Source of the DNA: Bacteroides sp. CAG:927 | Lineage (GTDB): Bacteria > Bacteroidota > Bacteroidia > Bacteroidales > Muribaculaceae | DNA: 61,341 nt | Direction of reading: 5' to 3' | Assembly (NCBI GenBank): GCA_000431155.1 | Contig: HF985637.1 | Location: forward strand, 1-61,341 | Shown here: piece by piece, positions 1-7,859 of the stretch | Numbering within the stretch: position 1 is the first letter of the stretch | Layout of the letters: each line of letters opens with the position of its first letter | Notes under the pieces: generated by a model | Databases searched by the model: none | What the model was told of the DNA's origin: nothing | What the model saw: the letters and a program-made list of their open reading frames with translations, nothing else | Made by a program: the position numbers and the translations under genes

Positions 1-26
1 GAACTATTATGATTTTTTAGTGGACA

Positions 27-290
27 CTAATGAGTCAGAGGGACTTTTCTCCCATAGCTGTCACTGAAAATGCCAAACACAAATTGTCCGGCGGCAAGTC
101 CTATAGTGCATGTAGCCAATGACATCTGCACTAATGACGGAACAGTATTGTAAAACTCAGCTATCTGAGGGAACGAAGCAAGGTACATATCCATTACAAA
201 CGGTCCGAATGCACTTAACATCCCAAGAAAGCCTTCAAGAAATAATTTTGAGTTCTTCTTTCTCTTTTTTATCATAATAGTATTATTCAT
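27..290 (-). pseudogene. Truncated Bcr/CflA-type MFS drug exporter (N-terminal fragment)
   Basis: The 87-residue reading frame has the N-terminus of a Bcr/CflA drug-proton antiporter: a basic start, then a first membrane segment with the FGPFVMDMYLASFPQIA pattern, a second helix, and the loop signature GIFSDSYGRK (family G-x-LSDRxGRR/K). Family members are about 400 residues with 12 helices, but here the frame stops 5 residues after the loop motif. The two other frames to the window edge also close quickly without hydrophobic sequence, so a simple one-base error at this point does not restore it. It is divergent from an AraC regulator, a common arrangement for exporters. Only 26 bases lie beyond the stop, so an insertion or deletion boundary just outside cannot be judged. 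Confidence 0.6.
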
Positions 291-300
291 TTCCGGTGTG

Positions 301-308
301 CAAAGTTA
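301..308 (-). promoter_or_regulatory. Promoter -7 box (TAACTTTG) of the truncated exporter
   Basis: The minus strand reads TAACTTTG, matching the Bacteroidetes TAnnTTTG box, 10 nt before the ATG at 290. No clear -33 TTTG element is visible. The promoter survives although the gene behind it is broken. Confidence 0.5.
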
Positions 309-397
309 ATTGACATGCAACAGATAAGCCGTTACATTTCTTATCCAAAATATTTCATTTTTGGAACAAAACATTATTTAATATTTAATCTTATCAT

Positions 398-405
398 TAA
401 TTTTG
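398..405 (+). promoter_or_regulatory. Promoter -7 box (TAATTTTG) of the AraC gene
   Basis: TAATTTTG fits the TAnnTTTG consensus and lies 32 nt before the ATG at 438. It sits inside the longer open frame that begins at 315, so that upstream ATG would be cut off from its own transcript. This is the main reason for choosing 438 as start. Confidence 0.5.
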
Positions 406-437
406 TACTTTATCAATCACAAGGAATTAGAATCTGT

Positions 438-1298
438 ATGTTATTGCAACCATCCGACACATTACAAATAAGGTATTTTGAGACAAACTTTTCAGAGTTG
501 AATAACCGTCCTATACGCTTAGAGTATGGAATATATATGGCCGTTGTTTCAGGAAGTGCTATTTTGGATACAGGTACAGATACATATCATCTCATTTCAC
601 AAATGGAACTGTCGTTTATTTCCGGCAGTATAATCCGTTGTTCAAATCGTTCTGAAGATTTATGCGTGAGAGTGTTTACATATACATTTGAACTGCTTAC
701 CCAAATATCATTGCCGATTGACCATATTTACTTTGATTACAATGAAGCACATCCAACCTATATTCATACTCCTGACAAACGCAGTCAGCGAACATGGCGT
801 GAACTATTGCTATGGATGGATATAGCAAAGATGCTTTTTGCAGATGGAACAAATCTCAAATTCCAAGGAATGCAAGAGAAAACATTCCTGCAAGGATTTT
901 GGATGTGGAATTTCGGCACAATACAGGAACGAATTGAGCCAGATGCAGGCTTTTCCAATACTCAATTGATTGCTCACCGCTTTATCCGTATGGTCAAAAC
1001 AGAAGCTGTTTCTCATCACCGCGCTGACTATTATGCGGATAAATTGAATATAACACAACGCTACCTCAATAAAATTATATTGCAGCATACTTGCAAGCGC
1101 ACCCCAAAGCAACTGATAGATACACAGCTAATTGCCGAAATAAAGGAAAAATTATTGGATACTACCCTTTCCATAGCGCAGTTGGCATACTTACTTAACT
1201 TTCCTGACCAATCCTATCTTAGCCGATTTTTTCGTCGTCATACAGGTATGTCACCGGTACAATACAGGCAGAAAAGTTACGCATCCCGAAATACATAG
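438..1298 (+). CDS. AraC family transcriptional regulator
   Basis: A 286-residue protein with a poorly conserved N-terminal sensing part and a C-terminal AraC double helix-turn-helix (about residues 190-280). The second helix-turn-helix carries the family signature, with SIAQLAYLLNFPDQSYLSRFF followed by HTGMSPVQYR. It probably controls the divergent exporter, now truncated, or genes elsewhere; the effector is unknown. The frame is open from 315, but the residues before 438 are low-complexity and lie on and upstream of the TAATTTTG promoter, so MLLQPSDT is taken as the start. Confidence 0.85.
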   Translation: MLLQPSDTLQIRYFETNFSELNNRPIRLEYGIYMAVVSGSAILDTGTDTYHLISQMELSFISGSIIRCSNRSEDLCVRVFTYTFELLTQISLPIDHIYFDYNEAHPTYIHTPDKRSQRTWRELLLWMDIAKMLFADGTNLKFQGMQEKTFLQGFWMWNFGTIQERIEPDAGFSNTQLIAHRFIRMVKTEAVSHHRADYYADKLNITQRYLNKIILQHTCKRTPKQLIDTQLIAEIKEKLLDTTLSIAQLAYLLNFPDQSYLSRFFRRHTGMSPVQYRQKSYASRNT

Positions 1299-1505
1299 GC
1301 AAATATTACTCAACCTTTTATGCCGCTCGGCCCTTTTGCCGCACTCATACATGCCCACTGCTTCATCATTGCCGAACATCTACCTGTACTTCTCCATGCC
1401 GAAATGAAGGACTGCGTCAATGATGCTCCGGAATACTTGCTGTGAGATGCAAGTCGTGTGGCCTCCGCTATTCGGATTAAATTCGTACCTTTACAGAAAT
1501 AATAT
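1299..1505 (+). other. Intergenic relic with a 41-codon open frame
   Basis: This 207-bp gap holds an open frame from the ATG at 1320 to the stop at 1445 (begins MPLGPFAALIHAH). On the minus strand a short frame reads SQQVFRSIIDAVLHFGMEKYR before a stop. Neither matches a family I recognise. The segment is richer in G and C than the AraC gene beside it and looks like the remainder of a lost gene rather than a functional small protein. Confidence 0.25.
1486..1493 (+). promoter_or_regulatory. Promoter -7 box (TACCTTTA)
   Basis: TACCTTTA differs from TAnnTTTG only in the last base and lies 12 nt before the ATG at 1506, an appropriate position for that gene. Confidence 0.4.
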
Positions 1506-2021
1506 ATGAAAATGAAAAAACTAAGTCCTAAAGGGATGAAGCTACTAAAAGTATTTCATCTATTTTTTGCAATATTGTGGATTGGCTCTGCTGTATCTTT
1601 GAACCTGCTACGTATATTAGTTAGCGTTGAAGATGGCTCAGGCATGTATTGGATAGCAGAAATACTTGACGCCATTGATATGAAAATATTGGTGCCCGGA
1701 GCAATCGGCTGCCTGATTACCGGACTAATTTACAGCATATTTACCAACTGGGGCTTCTTCAATTTCAAATGGCTTACCGTTAAGTGGATTCTGACAATCT
1801 TCATGATATCGCTTGGCACATTTTATATGGGCCCACTAATGTCCGCAAATGTTGAAATAGGTAAAGCCATTATGGAGGGTAGGGGCGATGTCACACAATA
1901 TTGGCATAATGTTACCTGCAACTATTATTGTGGAATACTCCAAGTCTGTCTTCTCACATTTGTACTTATAATTTCAGTATATAAGCCATGGATGAAAAAG
2001 CGATCAAATTCAAAACACTAA
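1506..2021 (+). CDS. Small integral membrane protein, DUF2269/CopD-like
   Basis: A 171-residue protein with four clear hydrophobic segments (about residues 14-36, 58-80, 88-110 and 140-160) and a basic C-terminus. The first helix, FHLFFAILWIGSAVSL, has the His and W(I/V)G pattern of DUF2269 and CopD-like membrane proteins; later conserved-looking positions are GAIGCLITGLIY and a YWHN stretch before the last helix. The function is unknown. It is a lone plus-strand gene with its own promoter, convergent with the PH-domain gene. Family assignment rests on pattern only. Confidence 0.55.
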   Translation: MKMKKLSPKGMKLLKVFHLFFAILWIGSAVSLNLLRILVSVEDGSGMYWIAEILDAIDMKILVPGAIGCLITGLIYSIFTNWGFFNFKWLTVKWILTIFMISLGTFYMGPLMSANVEIGKAIMEGRGDVTQYWHNVTCNYYCGILQVCLLTFVLIISVYKPWMKKRSNSKH

Positions 2022-2077
2022 AAGGCAGTAAAATATTATATAACAATAACTCTGACCTCAGGGGCATTAGTATAAAA

Positions 2078-2560
2078 TCAGCGTAGCAAGGATTGAATTT
2101 TGGCGACCATAGCCGGAGCATCTGTGCAACCAAGCATATATTTACGGCCATCCTTAAGTGTTACTAAAAAACAATCCGATGATTTTCCATAATAAGCAAA
2201 ATACTTGCCTGTGTCGCCCTCACGGAACCATCCATACCAGCCAAAGAATCCGCCACTGCCGCATATGCGTATTGCGCCCATTGTCGGCTGACATAATTTC
2301 ACTTCCGCAATATCCACTATCGGAATGCTTTTAATACGCCATGAACGATTGATGTTAAGATTTTTATTGTCAACAGAAATTGAAAGAGGCATATAGAATA
2401 ATGTTGACAAACATAGTACGATGATTACCATGCCAAGCACGATAGCGGACCATATATGATCAGCTTGCTTCAAGACATATACGAACACACCGCACAACAG
2501 CGCAATTGTCAATGCCGAAACAACAAAGCAATAACTGCTCAGTTCAACTCTTTTCTTCAT
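2078..2560 (-). CDS. Membrane-anchored bacterial PH domain protein
   Basis: A 160-residue protein: two adjacent membrane segments (about residues 8-28 and 38-60) followed by a beta-rich C-terminal domain with DIAEVKLCQP, GSGGFFGWYGWF and the closing DCFLVTLKDGRKYMLGC. This resembles the bPH_5 type of bacterial PH domain proteins common in Bacteroidales. An in-frame TTG three codons upstream (2569) is possible, but MKKRVEL is the more natural start. It is last in the rfbD-prfC-nitroreductase-PH run, 29 nt after the nitroreductase stop. The cellular role is unknown. Confidence 0.65.
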   Translation of the reverse strand: MKKRVELSSYCFVVSALTIALLCGVFVYVLKQADHIWSAIVLGMVIIVLCLSTLFYMPLSISVDNKNLNINRSWRIKSIPIVDIAEVKLCQPTMGAIRICGSGGFFGWYGWFREGDTGKYFAYYGKSSDCFLVTLKDGRKYMLGCTDAPAMVAKIQSLLR

Positions 2561-2589
2561 TGAAAGCAACTCGCAGCAATCATCAGTTG

Positions 2590-3174
2590 CTATTTTATAA
2601 TCAGCTCGTCCAAAGACCGTTTGGGAACATGGTGCACACCATCCGGAGTTCGGTAATACTCTATGCTTTCAGGTGAAGACATAGGCTCAATCACAACCTT
2701 TTCAACAGGATATCCCATGGCAATCACATAGCGAGGTTGCATATTGCAAGGCAATGAGAGCACGTTTTGTAGCTTGGGCGCGTTAAATGATTTTATAATG
2801 CAAGCACCAATACCAAGAGCTGCGGCACCAAGTGTTATTGCTTGAATCTGCAGGCCATCGTCGCATAGGCAATTGTTAGTAAGATCAGTATCCAAGCACT
2901 GCACAAGATATGCCACGGGCCGCTCTGATTGTTCGGGGCCATTCCAATCACTGAGGTATCCAGCCCAAGCCAAAAGAGGATACACAAGTTGACATTCAGC
3001 CTCTTTCACAACTATGCGATAACGCAATGGTTGCAAATTGCGACCCGATGCACAATAACGCGTCAGATCCACAAGGTTCCTCAACGTATCAATGTCAATA
3101 CTTTGAGAAGCGTCAAATCGGCGTATGCTTCTGTCTTTGAGAAGCAACTCTTTTAATTCTTTGAAAGCATCCAT
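2590..3174 (-). CDS. Nitroreductase family FMN-dependent oxidoreductase
   Basis: A 194-residue single-domain protein of usual family length. The N-terminal DRSIRRFDASQSID and the R(Y)CASGRNLQP stretch match the FMN-binding N-terminus of nitroreductases (R-S-x-R-x-F and P-S-x-x-N-x-Q). The later GLQIQAITLGAAALGIGACIIKSF and VIAMGYP segments match the dimer/FMN site. The natural substrate cannot be told. Its ATG shares one base with the prfC stop (TAATG), so translation is probably coupled to prfC. Confidence 0.85.
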   Translation of the reverse strand: MDAFKELKELLLKDRSIRRFDASQSIDIDTLRNLVDLTRYCASGRNLQPLRYRIVVKEAECQLVYPLLAWAGYLSDWNGPEQSERPVAYLVQCLDTDLTNNCLCDDGLQIQAITLGAAALGIGACIIKSFNAPKLQNVLSLPCNMQPRYVIAMGYPVEKVVIEPMSSPESIEYYRTPDGVHHVPKRSLDELIIK

Positions 3175-4754
3175 TAAAATTCGCTCGTGAAATGAAACTT
3201 AATCTTGGGAAAATCATTCTGAGCCATTTGGAGCACATAGTTGGAGTCGGCGAGGAACACATCTCTGCCTTCTTTATCTACGGCCATAAACTGATGCTTA
3301 CGCTTTTTGAATGCGTCAAGAGCCTGCTCATCATCACTTTCAATCCAGCATGCTTTATACAAAGATATTGGCTCCCATCGGCACTGTGCGCCATACTCAT
3401 GCAAGAGTCGGTATTGTATGACTTCAAATTGAAGCTGACCCACGGTACCAATAAGTTTACGACCATTGAACTGGTTGACAAACAGTTGAGCCACGCCCTC
3501 GTCCATAAGTTGCTGAATACCTTTTTCAAGCTGCTTTGACTTCATGGGATCTGTGTTCTCAATATATTTGAACATTTCAGGCGAGAAACTTGGCAATCCC
3601 TTGAAATGCAATGATTCTCCACCTGTTATCGTATCGCCTATTTTGAAGTTGCCGGTATCAGGAATACCCACAATATCACCCGGATATGCTTCATCTACTA
3701 TACTCTTTTTCTGAGCCATAAACGCAGTAGGGGAGGCGAATTTCAAAACTTTATTTGAGCGCACATGCTTATATGGCGCGTTACGCTCAAATTTACCTGA
3801 GCATACTTTGACAAATGCAATACATGAGCGATGATTCGGATCCATGTTGGCATGAATCTTAAACACAAATCCCGAGAACTGATCGTCTTCTGGCTTTACT
3901 TCCCGCTCAACTGCCATAACGGGCTTTGGCGACGGTGCAATCTGTACAAAACAATCCAAAAGCTCTTTGACACCGAATGTATTCAATGCCGACCCAAAAA
4001 ATACCGGAGCTACATGCGCATCAAGATAATCCTGAACATTGAATTCAGGATATACACCCTCAATCAACTCCAAATCTTCGCGAAGCTTGGCGGCATCGGT
4101 CTCGCCTACAGCTTCATCTATTCTGGGATCATTGACATCATTTATCTCTACGCGTTCCGAAACTTTCTGTTTGTCGGGAGTAAACAAATCAAGAGTCTGC
4201 TCATAAATATTGTAAACCCCCTTGAACTTGGCACCTATATTAATAGGCCAGCTAAGAGGACGAACATTTATTTTAAGCTCTTGCTCAAGCTCATCAAGAA
4301 TTTCAAACGGATCACGCCCTTCGCGGTCAAGTTTGTTTACGAATATTATTACCGGAGTATTGCGCATGCGACACACCCCCATGAGCTTACGGGTCTGCTG
4401 CTCCACACCTTTTGCCACATCCACCACAATGATAACGGAGTCAACTGCTGTAAGCGTGCGATATGTGTCTTCAGCAAAATCTTGGTGGCCGGGAGTATCA
4501 AGAATATTTATCTTATAATCGCCATAATCAAAACCCATAACCGAAGTGGCAACAGAGATACCACGCTGTTTCTCAATCTCCATCCAGTCACTGGTGGCGG
4601 TTTTCTTGATTTTGTTGCTCTTCACAGCACCGGCTATGTGTATTGCGCCACCAAAGAGGAGCAATTTTTCGGTTAGGGTAGTCTTACCGGCATCCGGGTG
4701 AGAGATAATGGCAAATGTACGCCTGCGGCTTATTTCGTCAGTGAGTTGCGACAT
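3174..4754 (-). CDS. prfC: Peptide chain release factor 3 (RF3)
   Basis: A 526-residue translational GTPase that recycles RF1/RF2 after termination. All G motifs are intact: SHPDAGKT (residues 18-25), the switch region GISVATS, DTPGHQDF (86-93) and NKLDRE (140-145). The following domain 2/3 sequence, including LQFEVIQYRL near residue 445, is RF3-type and lacks EF-G domain IV. Length is normal. It starts 2 nt after the rfbD stop and overlaps the nitroreductase start by one base, so it sits in the middle of a compact operon. Confidence 0.96.
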   Translation of the reverse strand: MSQLTDEISRRRTFAIISHPDAGKTTLTEKLLLFGGAIHIAGAVKSNKIKKTATSDWMEIEKQRGISVATSVMGFDYGDYKINILDTPGHQDFAEDTYRTLTAVDSVIIVVDVAKGVEQQTRKLMGVCRMRNTPVIIFVNKLDREGRDPFEILDELEQELKINVRPLSWPINIGAKFKGVYNIYEQTLDLFTPDKQKVSERVEINDVNDPRIDEAVGETDAAKLREDLELIEGVYPEFNVQDYLDAHVAPVFFGSALNTFGVKELLDCFVQIAPSPKPVMAVEREVKPEDDQFSGFVFKIHANMDPNHRSCIAFVKVCSGKFERNAPYKHVRSNKVLKFASPTAFMAQKKSIVDEAYPGDIVGIPDTGNFKIGDTITGGESLHFKGLPSFSPEMFKYIENTDPMKSKQLEKGIQQLMDEGVAQLFVNQFNGRKLIGTVGQLQFEVIQYRLLHEYGAQCRWEPISLYKACWIESDDEQALDAFKKRKHQFMAVDKEGRDVFLADSNYVLQMAQNDFPKIKFHFTSEF

Positions 4755-4756
4755 GA

Positions 4757-5617
4757 TCAGTTGTTTTGTAAACGGTTAATACAGTCCACAAGGCTCTCTT
4801 CCCAATGAGGAATGGTTATGCCGTAAGTTTTTTTGATGCGCGTTTTATCAAGAACGCTATATGGAGGTCTTGCGGCCAAAGTAGGATAATCATCAGTAGC
4901 TATTGGCTTCACATTGCAGCTCTTTATTCCTGCGATACGATGAATGGCTTTGGTAAAATCATACCATGAGCACACTCCCTCGTCTGAAAAATGATAGATT
5001 CCGGGAACCCATTGACGAGCCGTAAGAATAGTGTATATGGCCTCTGCCAAATCAAGAGCATACGTGGGTGTGCCAATCTGGTCACATACCACTCCAAGTT
5101 CCGAACGCTCTGAACCCAGCCTCATCATGGTTTTAACAAAGTTATTGCCGTATGGAGAATACAACCATGCTGTGCGTATTATTACAGCATCGGGACTCAT
5201 GGACAACAGCACCATCTCGCCCTTGCGCTTTGTGGTGCCATAAGTAGATATAGGATTAACCTTATCGCTTTCCTTATACGGAGTATGAGCGGTACCGTCA
5301 AACACATAATCAGTGGACACGTGTATAACTTTTACACCATAATCTGCCGCAACCTCGGCTATATTTTTCACAGCATCGGTATTGATTTTTGCACACAAAG
5401 CCGGTTCATGTTCAGCCTTGTCAACAGCCGTATATGCCGCACAATTTACAACATGACTGATTTCATTGTCGATTATAAATTTTTTCACCGCTTCGGAATC
5501 AGTCAGATCAAGATCTTTAATGTCGGTGTACATTGTAACTCCGGGCATTTTCTGCTCCAGAACATTATGCAATTCGTTTCCAAGCTGTCCGGCTGCACCG
5601 GTCACAAGTATTCTCAT
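4757..5617 (-). CDS. rfbD: dTDP-4-dehydrorhamnose reductase
   Basis: A 286-residue short-chain reductase of the RmlD family, which converts dTDP-4-keto-L-rhamnose to dTDP-L-rhamnose for surface polysaccharide. It shows the NADPH-binding GAAGQLGNEL (residues 7-16), the CAAYTAVDKAE loop, STDYVFDG and the catalytic YGTTKRKGE (Y-x-x-x-K). No other rhamnose genes are nearby, so it is separated from rfbABC. It is the first gene of the run with prfC, behind a TAACTTTG promoter. Confidence 0.94.
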   Translation of the reverse strand: MRILVTGAAGQLGNELHNVLEQKMPGVTMYTDIKDLDLTDSEAVKKFIIDNEISHVVNCAAYTAVDKAEHEPALCAKINTDAVKNIAEVAADYGVKVIHVSTDYVFDGTAHTPYKESDKVNPISTYGTTKRKGEMVLLSMSPDAVIIRTAWLYSPYGNNFVKTMMRLGSERSELGVVCDQIGTPTYALDLAEAIYTILTARQWVPGIYHFSDEGVCSWYDFTKAIHRIAGIKSCNVKPIATDDYPTLAARPPYSVLDKTRIKKTYGITIPHWEESLVDCINRLQNN

Positions 5618-5642
5618 ATATCAATCGGTATGTTTTGAAATG

Positions 5643-5650
5643 CAAAGTTA
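5643..5650 (-). promoter_or_regulatory. Promoter -7 box (TAACTTTG) of rfbD
   Basis: The minus strand reads TAACTTTG, 25 nt before the rfbD ATG. Only 13 bp separate it from the divergent box at 5664-5671, so the two polymerase footprints must overlap. Confidence 0.65.
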
Positions 5651-5663
5651 CAAAATTTTATGT

Positions 5664-5671
5664 TACTTTTG
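5664..5671 (+). promoter_or_regulatory. Promoter -7 box (TACTTTTG), leaderless start for trmH-family gene
   Basis: TACTTTTG fits TAnnTTTG. The ATG follows after exactly four bases (TGCT). In Bacteroidetes the box is centred near -7, so transcription should begin at or within a few bases of the ATG, implying a leaderless mRNA. Confidence 0.6.
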
Positions 5672-5675
5672 TGCT

Positions 5676-6443
5676 ATGAAAGCATCCAATAGCATTATAA
5701 AACTTGTATCCTCGCTTGACAAAGCGAAAGCACGCCGTGAAAGCGGCTTGTTCGTTGCCGAAGGGAATAAATGCGTTGGCGACCTGCTTAATTCTTTCTC
5801 GGTACATTATCTCATTGCATCCGAAGAATGGTTATCAGCCAATGGTGAAAAGTTCAAAGGGTTAGAGCCGGACAAGATACTTACCGCCTCTCCGCGCGAT
5901 ATGGATAGAATGAGCCACCTGTCAACTTCGTCGGGCGTAATAGCTGTATTTGGCCTTCCTGAATCAAAAATACCCGATGTATCATTAGGTGAGACAAACC
6001 TTATTCTGTTACTTGATGACATTCGCGACCCCGGCAATCTCGGCACTATAATCCGTGCTGCCGATTGGTTTGGAGTGCGGCAGATATTGTGTTCCGTAAC
6101 CAGTGTGGATGCTTTCAATCCCAAAGTTGTGATGGCTACCATGGGGGCTTTGGCACGAGTGAAAGTGTGTTATTGCGACCTAAACGATTGGCTGAACAAA
6201 TACAGCGGTCCGATTTATGGCACATTTCTTGACGGTGAGACAATATATACCGCCAAGTTGGAACAACACGGCATTATTGTGATGGGCAACGAAGGCAAGG
6301 GCATAAGCGAAATAATTGCATCCAAATGCACCAACAGACTCTTTATTCCCCCGTATCCCGTTGGAGCCATAACATCTGAATCACTCAACGTGGGCATGGC
6401 CACATCAATAGTACTCAACGAATTCAGAAGACGAAATGGCTAA
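5676..6443 (+). CDS. TrmH/SpoU family RNA 2'-O-methyltransferase
   Basis: A 255-residue SAM-dependent methyltransferase acting on tRNA or rRNA ribose; the target is not readable from sequence. The N-terminal half is a substrate-binding domain (RRESGLFVAEGNKC). The C-terminal knotted SpoU domain has LLLDDIRDPGNLGTIIRAADW (motif 1), MGNEGKGIS (motif 2) and SLNVGMATSIVLNEFRRR (motif 3). The frame is open from 5466 but that stretch covers rfbD and the promoter; the ATG at 5676 fits the conserved N-terminus. Its end overlaps radA by 8 bp. Confidence 0.9.
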   Translation: MKASNSIIKLVSSLDKAKARRESGLFVAEGNKCVGDLLNSFSVHYLIASEEWLSANGEKFKGLEPDKILTASPRDMDRMSHLSTSSGVIAVFGLPESKIPDVSLGETNLILLLDDIRDPGNLGTIIRAADWFGVRQILCSVTSVDAFNPKVVMATMGALARVKVCYCDLNDWLNKYSGPIYGTFLDGETIYTAKLEQHGIIVMGNEGKGISEIIASKCTNRLFIPPYPVGAITSESLNVGMATSIVLNEFRRRNG

Positions 6444-7797
6444 AACAAAAACCATATGGTACTGCACAGAATGTGGTGCCGACTCACCGAAATGGGAAGG
6501 AAAATGCCCTGCATGCGGTGCGTGGAACACACTTGTAGAAGAGCGTGCGCCTGCCAAATCTGCAAGCCGAAAAACTGGCGCAGGAGGTCTCAAAGCCCGT
6601 CCGGTGAAAGTATCGGATCTTGAGGCCACCGAAGAATCGCGCATAAAAATGCCGAGTCAGGAACTCAACCGCGTACTTGGAGGCGGACTCGTTGCCGGTT
6701 CTTTGGTGCTTATTGGAGGTGAACCCGGCATTGGCAAATCCACATTGGTGCTTCAGAATATACTGTCTATCAAAAGTCGTAAAGTACTGTATGTGTCAGG
6801 GGAAGAGAGTGCCACGCAAATAAAACTCCGCGCTGACCGAATAGGCAAAATAAGTGATAACGTGTATATCGTGTGCGAATCCTCGCTTGAAAACATATTT
6901 GAGCACATTAATGAGCTTGAGCCACAACTTATCATCATTGACTCCATACAGACAATAGCATCCGAAGCCTTGGAATCTTCGGCCGGGAGCGTCAGTCAAG
7001 TGCGCGAATGTTCGGCACAGTTGCTGAAATACGCCAAAGAAAGCAATGTACCGGTAATACTTATCGGCCACATCAACAAGGAAGGAAGCATTGCTGGGCC
7101 TAAAGTTCTTGAACATATAGTAGATGCAGTACTCCAATTTGAGGGCGACCATCACTATATGTACCGGATACTCCGCAGCATTAAGAACAGGTTCGGAAGC
7201 ACTTCCGAGCTTGGCATATATGAAATGTGCCAACGTGGCTTGCGAGAAGTTTCCAATCCAAGCGAAATGCTCCTTAATCATTATGAGGAAGACATGTCGG
7301 GCGTGGCAATAGGGATTGCCATGGAGGGAATTCGTCCATTTCTTATTGAGGTGCAGGCCCTGGTCAGCAGTGCCGCCTATGGAACTCCACAGCGTTCTGT
7401 CACAGGATTTGATGCCAAACGTATGAACATGCTTCTTGCCGTACTTGAAAAAAGAGTCGGATTCAAACTTGCTCAAAAGGATGTGTTTCTAAACATAGCC
7501 GGAGGTCTTAAGGTTAGTGACCCTTCGTTGGATTTGCCCATAATATGCGCCATATTGTCTTCTAATGTTGACATGGCCATTCCATCTGGAATCTGCATGG
7601 CCGGAGAAGTTGGACTTTCAGGTGAAATAAGACAAATCACAAGAGTGGAACAACGCATCATGGAAGCTGAAAAGCTTGGCATGCACACAATCCTTATACC
7701 AAAACACAATCTTAAGGGCATCAATACCGAAAAGTTCAGCATAAAGATAGCCGAAGTAGCTAAAGTAGAAGAAGCATTTAGAACACTCTTCGCTTGA
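6436..7797 (+). CDS. radA: DNA repair protein RadA
   Basis: A 453-residue RecA-like ATPase that promotes branch migration in recombinational repair. Domains in order: a C4 zinc finger (C10, C13, C24, C27), a RecA core with Walker A GEPGIGKST (95-103) and the RadA-specific KNRFGS motif (about residue 250), and a C-terminal Lon-like domain (SVTGFDAKRMNMLLAVLEKR onward). Length is normal and all hallmarks are present. It is probably cotranscribed with the RNA methyltransferase, given the 8-bp overlap. Confidence 0.97.
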   Translation: MAKTKTIWYCTECGADSPKWEGKCPACGAWNTLVEERAPAKSASRKTGAGGLKARPVKVSDLEATEESRIKMPSQELNRVLGGGLVAGSLVLIGGEPGIGKSTLVLQNILSIKSRKVLYVSGEESATQIKLRADRIGKISDNVYIVCESSLENIFEHINELEPQLIIIDSIQTIASEALESSAGSVSQVRECSAQLLKYAKESNVPVILIGHINKEGSIAGPKVLEHIVDAVLQFEGDHHYMYRILRSIKNRFGSTSELGIYEMCQRGLREVSNPSEMLLNHYEEDMSGVAIGIAMEGIRPFLIEVQALVSSAAYGTPQRSVTGFDAKRMNMLLAVLEKRVGFKLAQKDVFLNIAGGLKVSDPSLDLPIICAILSSNVDMAIPSGICMAGEVGLSGEIRQITRVEQRIMEAEKLGMHTILIPKHNLKGINTEKFSIKIAEVAKVEEAFRTLFA

Positions 7798-7839
7798 AAA
7801 TAAAAATGCCCTGTTGCATAAACATTGCAAACAGGGCAT
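7797..7839 (-). terminator. Intrinsic terminator of purT
   Basis: Arms 7806-7818 and 7826-7839 pair as ATGCCCTGTT-GCA with one bulge. On the minus strand the hairpin is followed by GCATTTTTATTTT, a good U-tract. It lies between convergent radA and purT; the plus side lacks a U-tract. Confidence 0.75.
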
Positions 7840-7859
7840 AAAAGGTTATTCTCTAATGG

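Noticed and set aside
3831..4676. 281-codon plus-strand frame opposite prfC
   Set aside because: It is antisense to the highly conserved RF3 G domain and shows no recognisable protein features.
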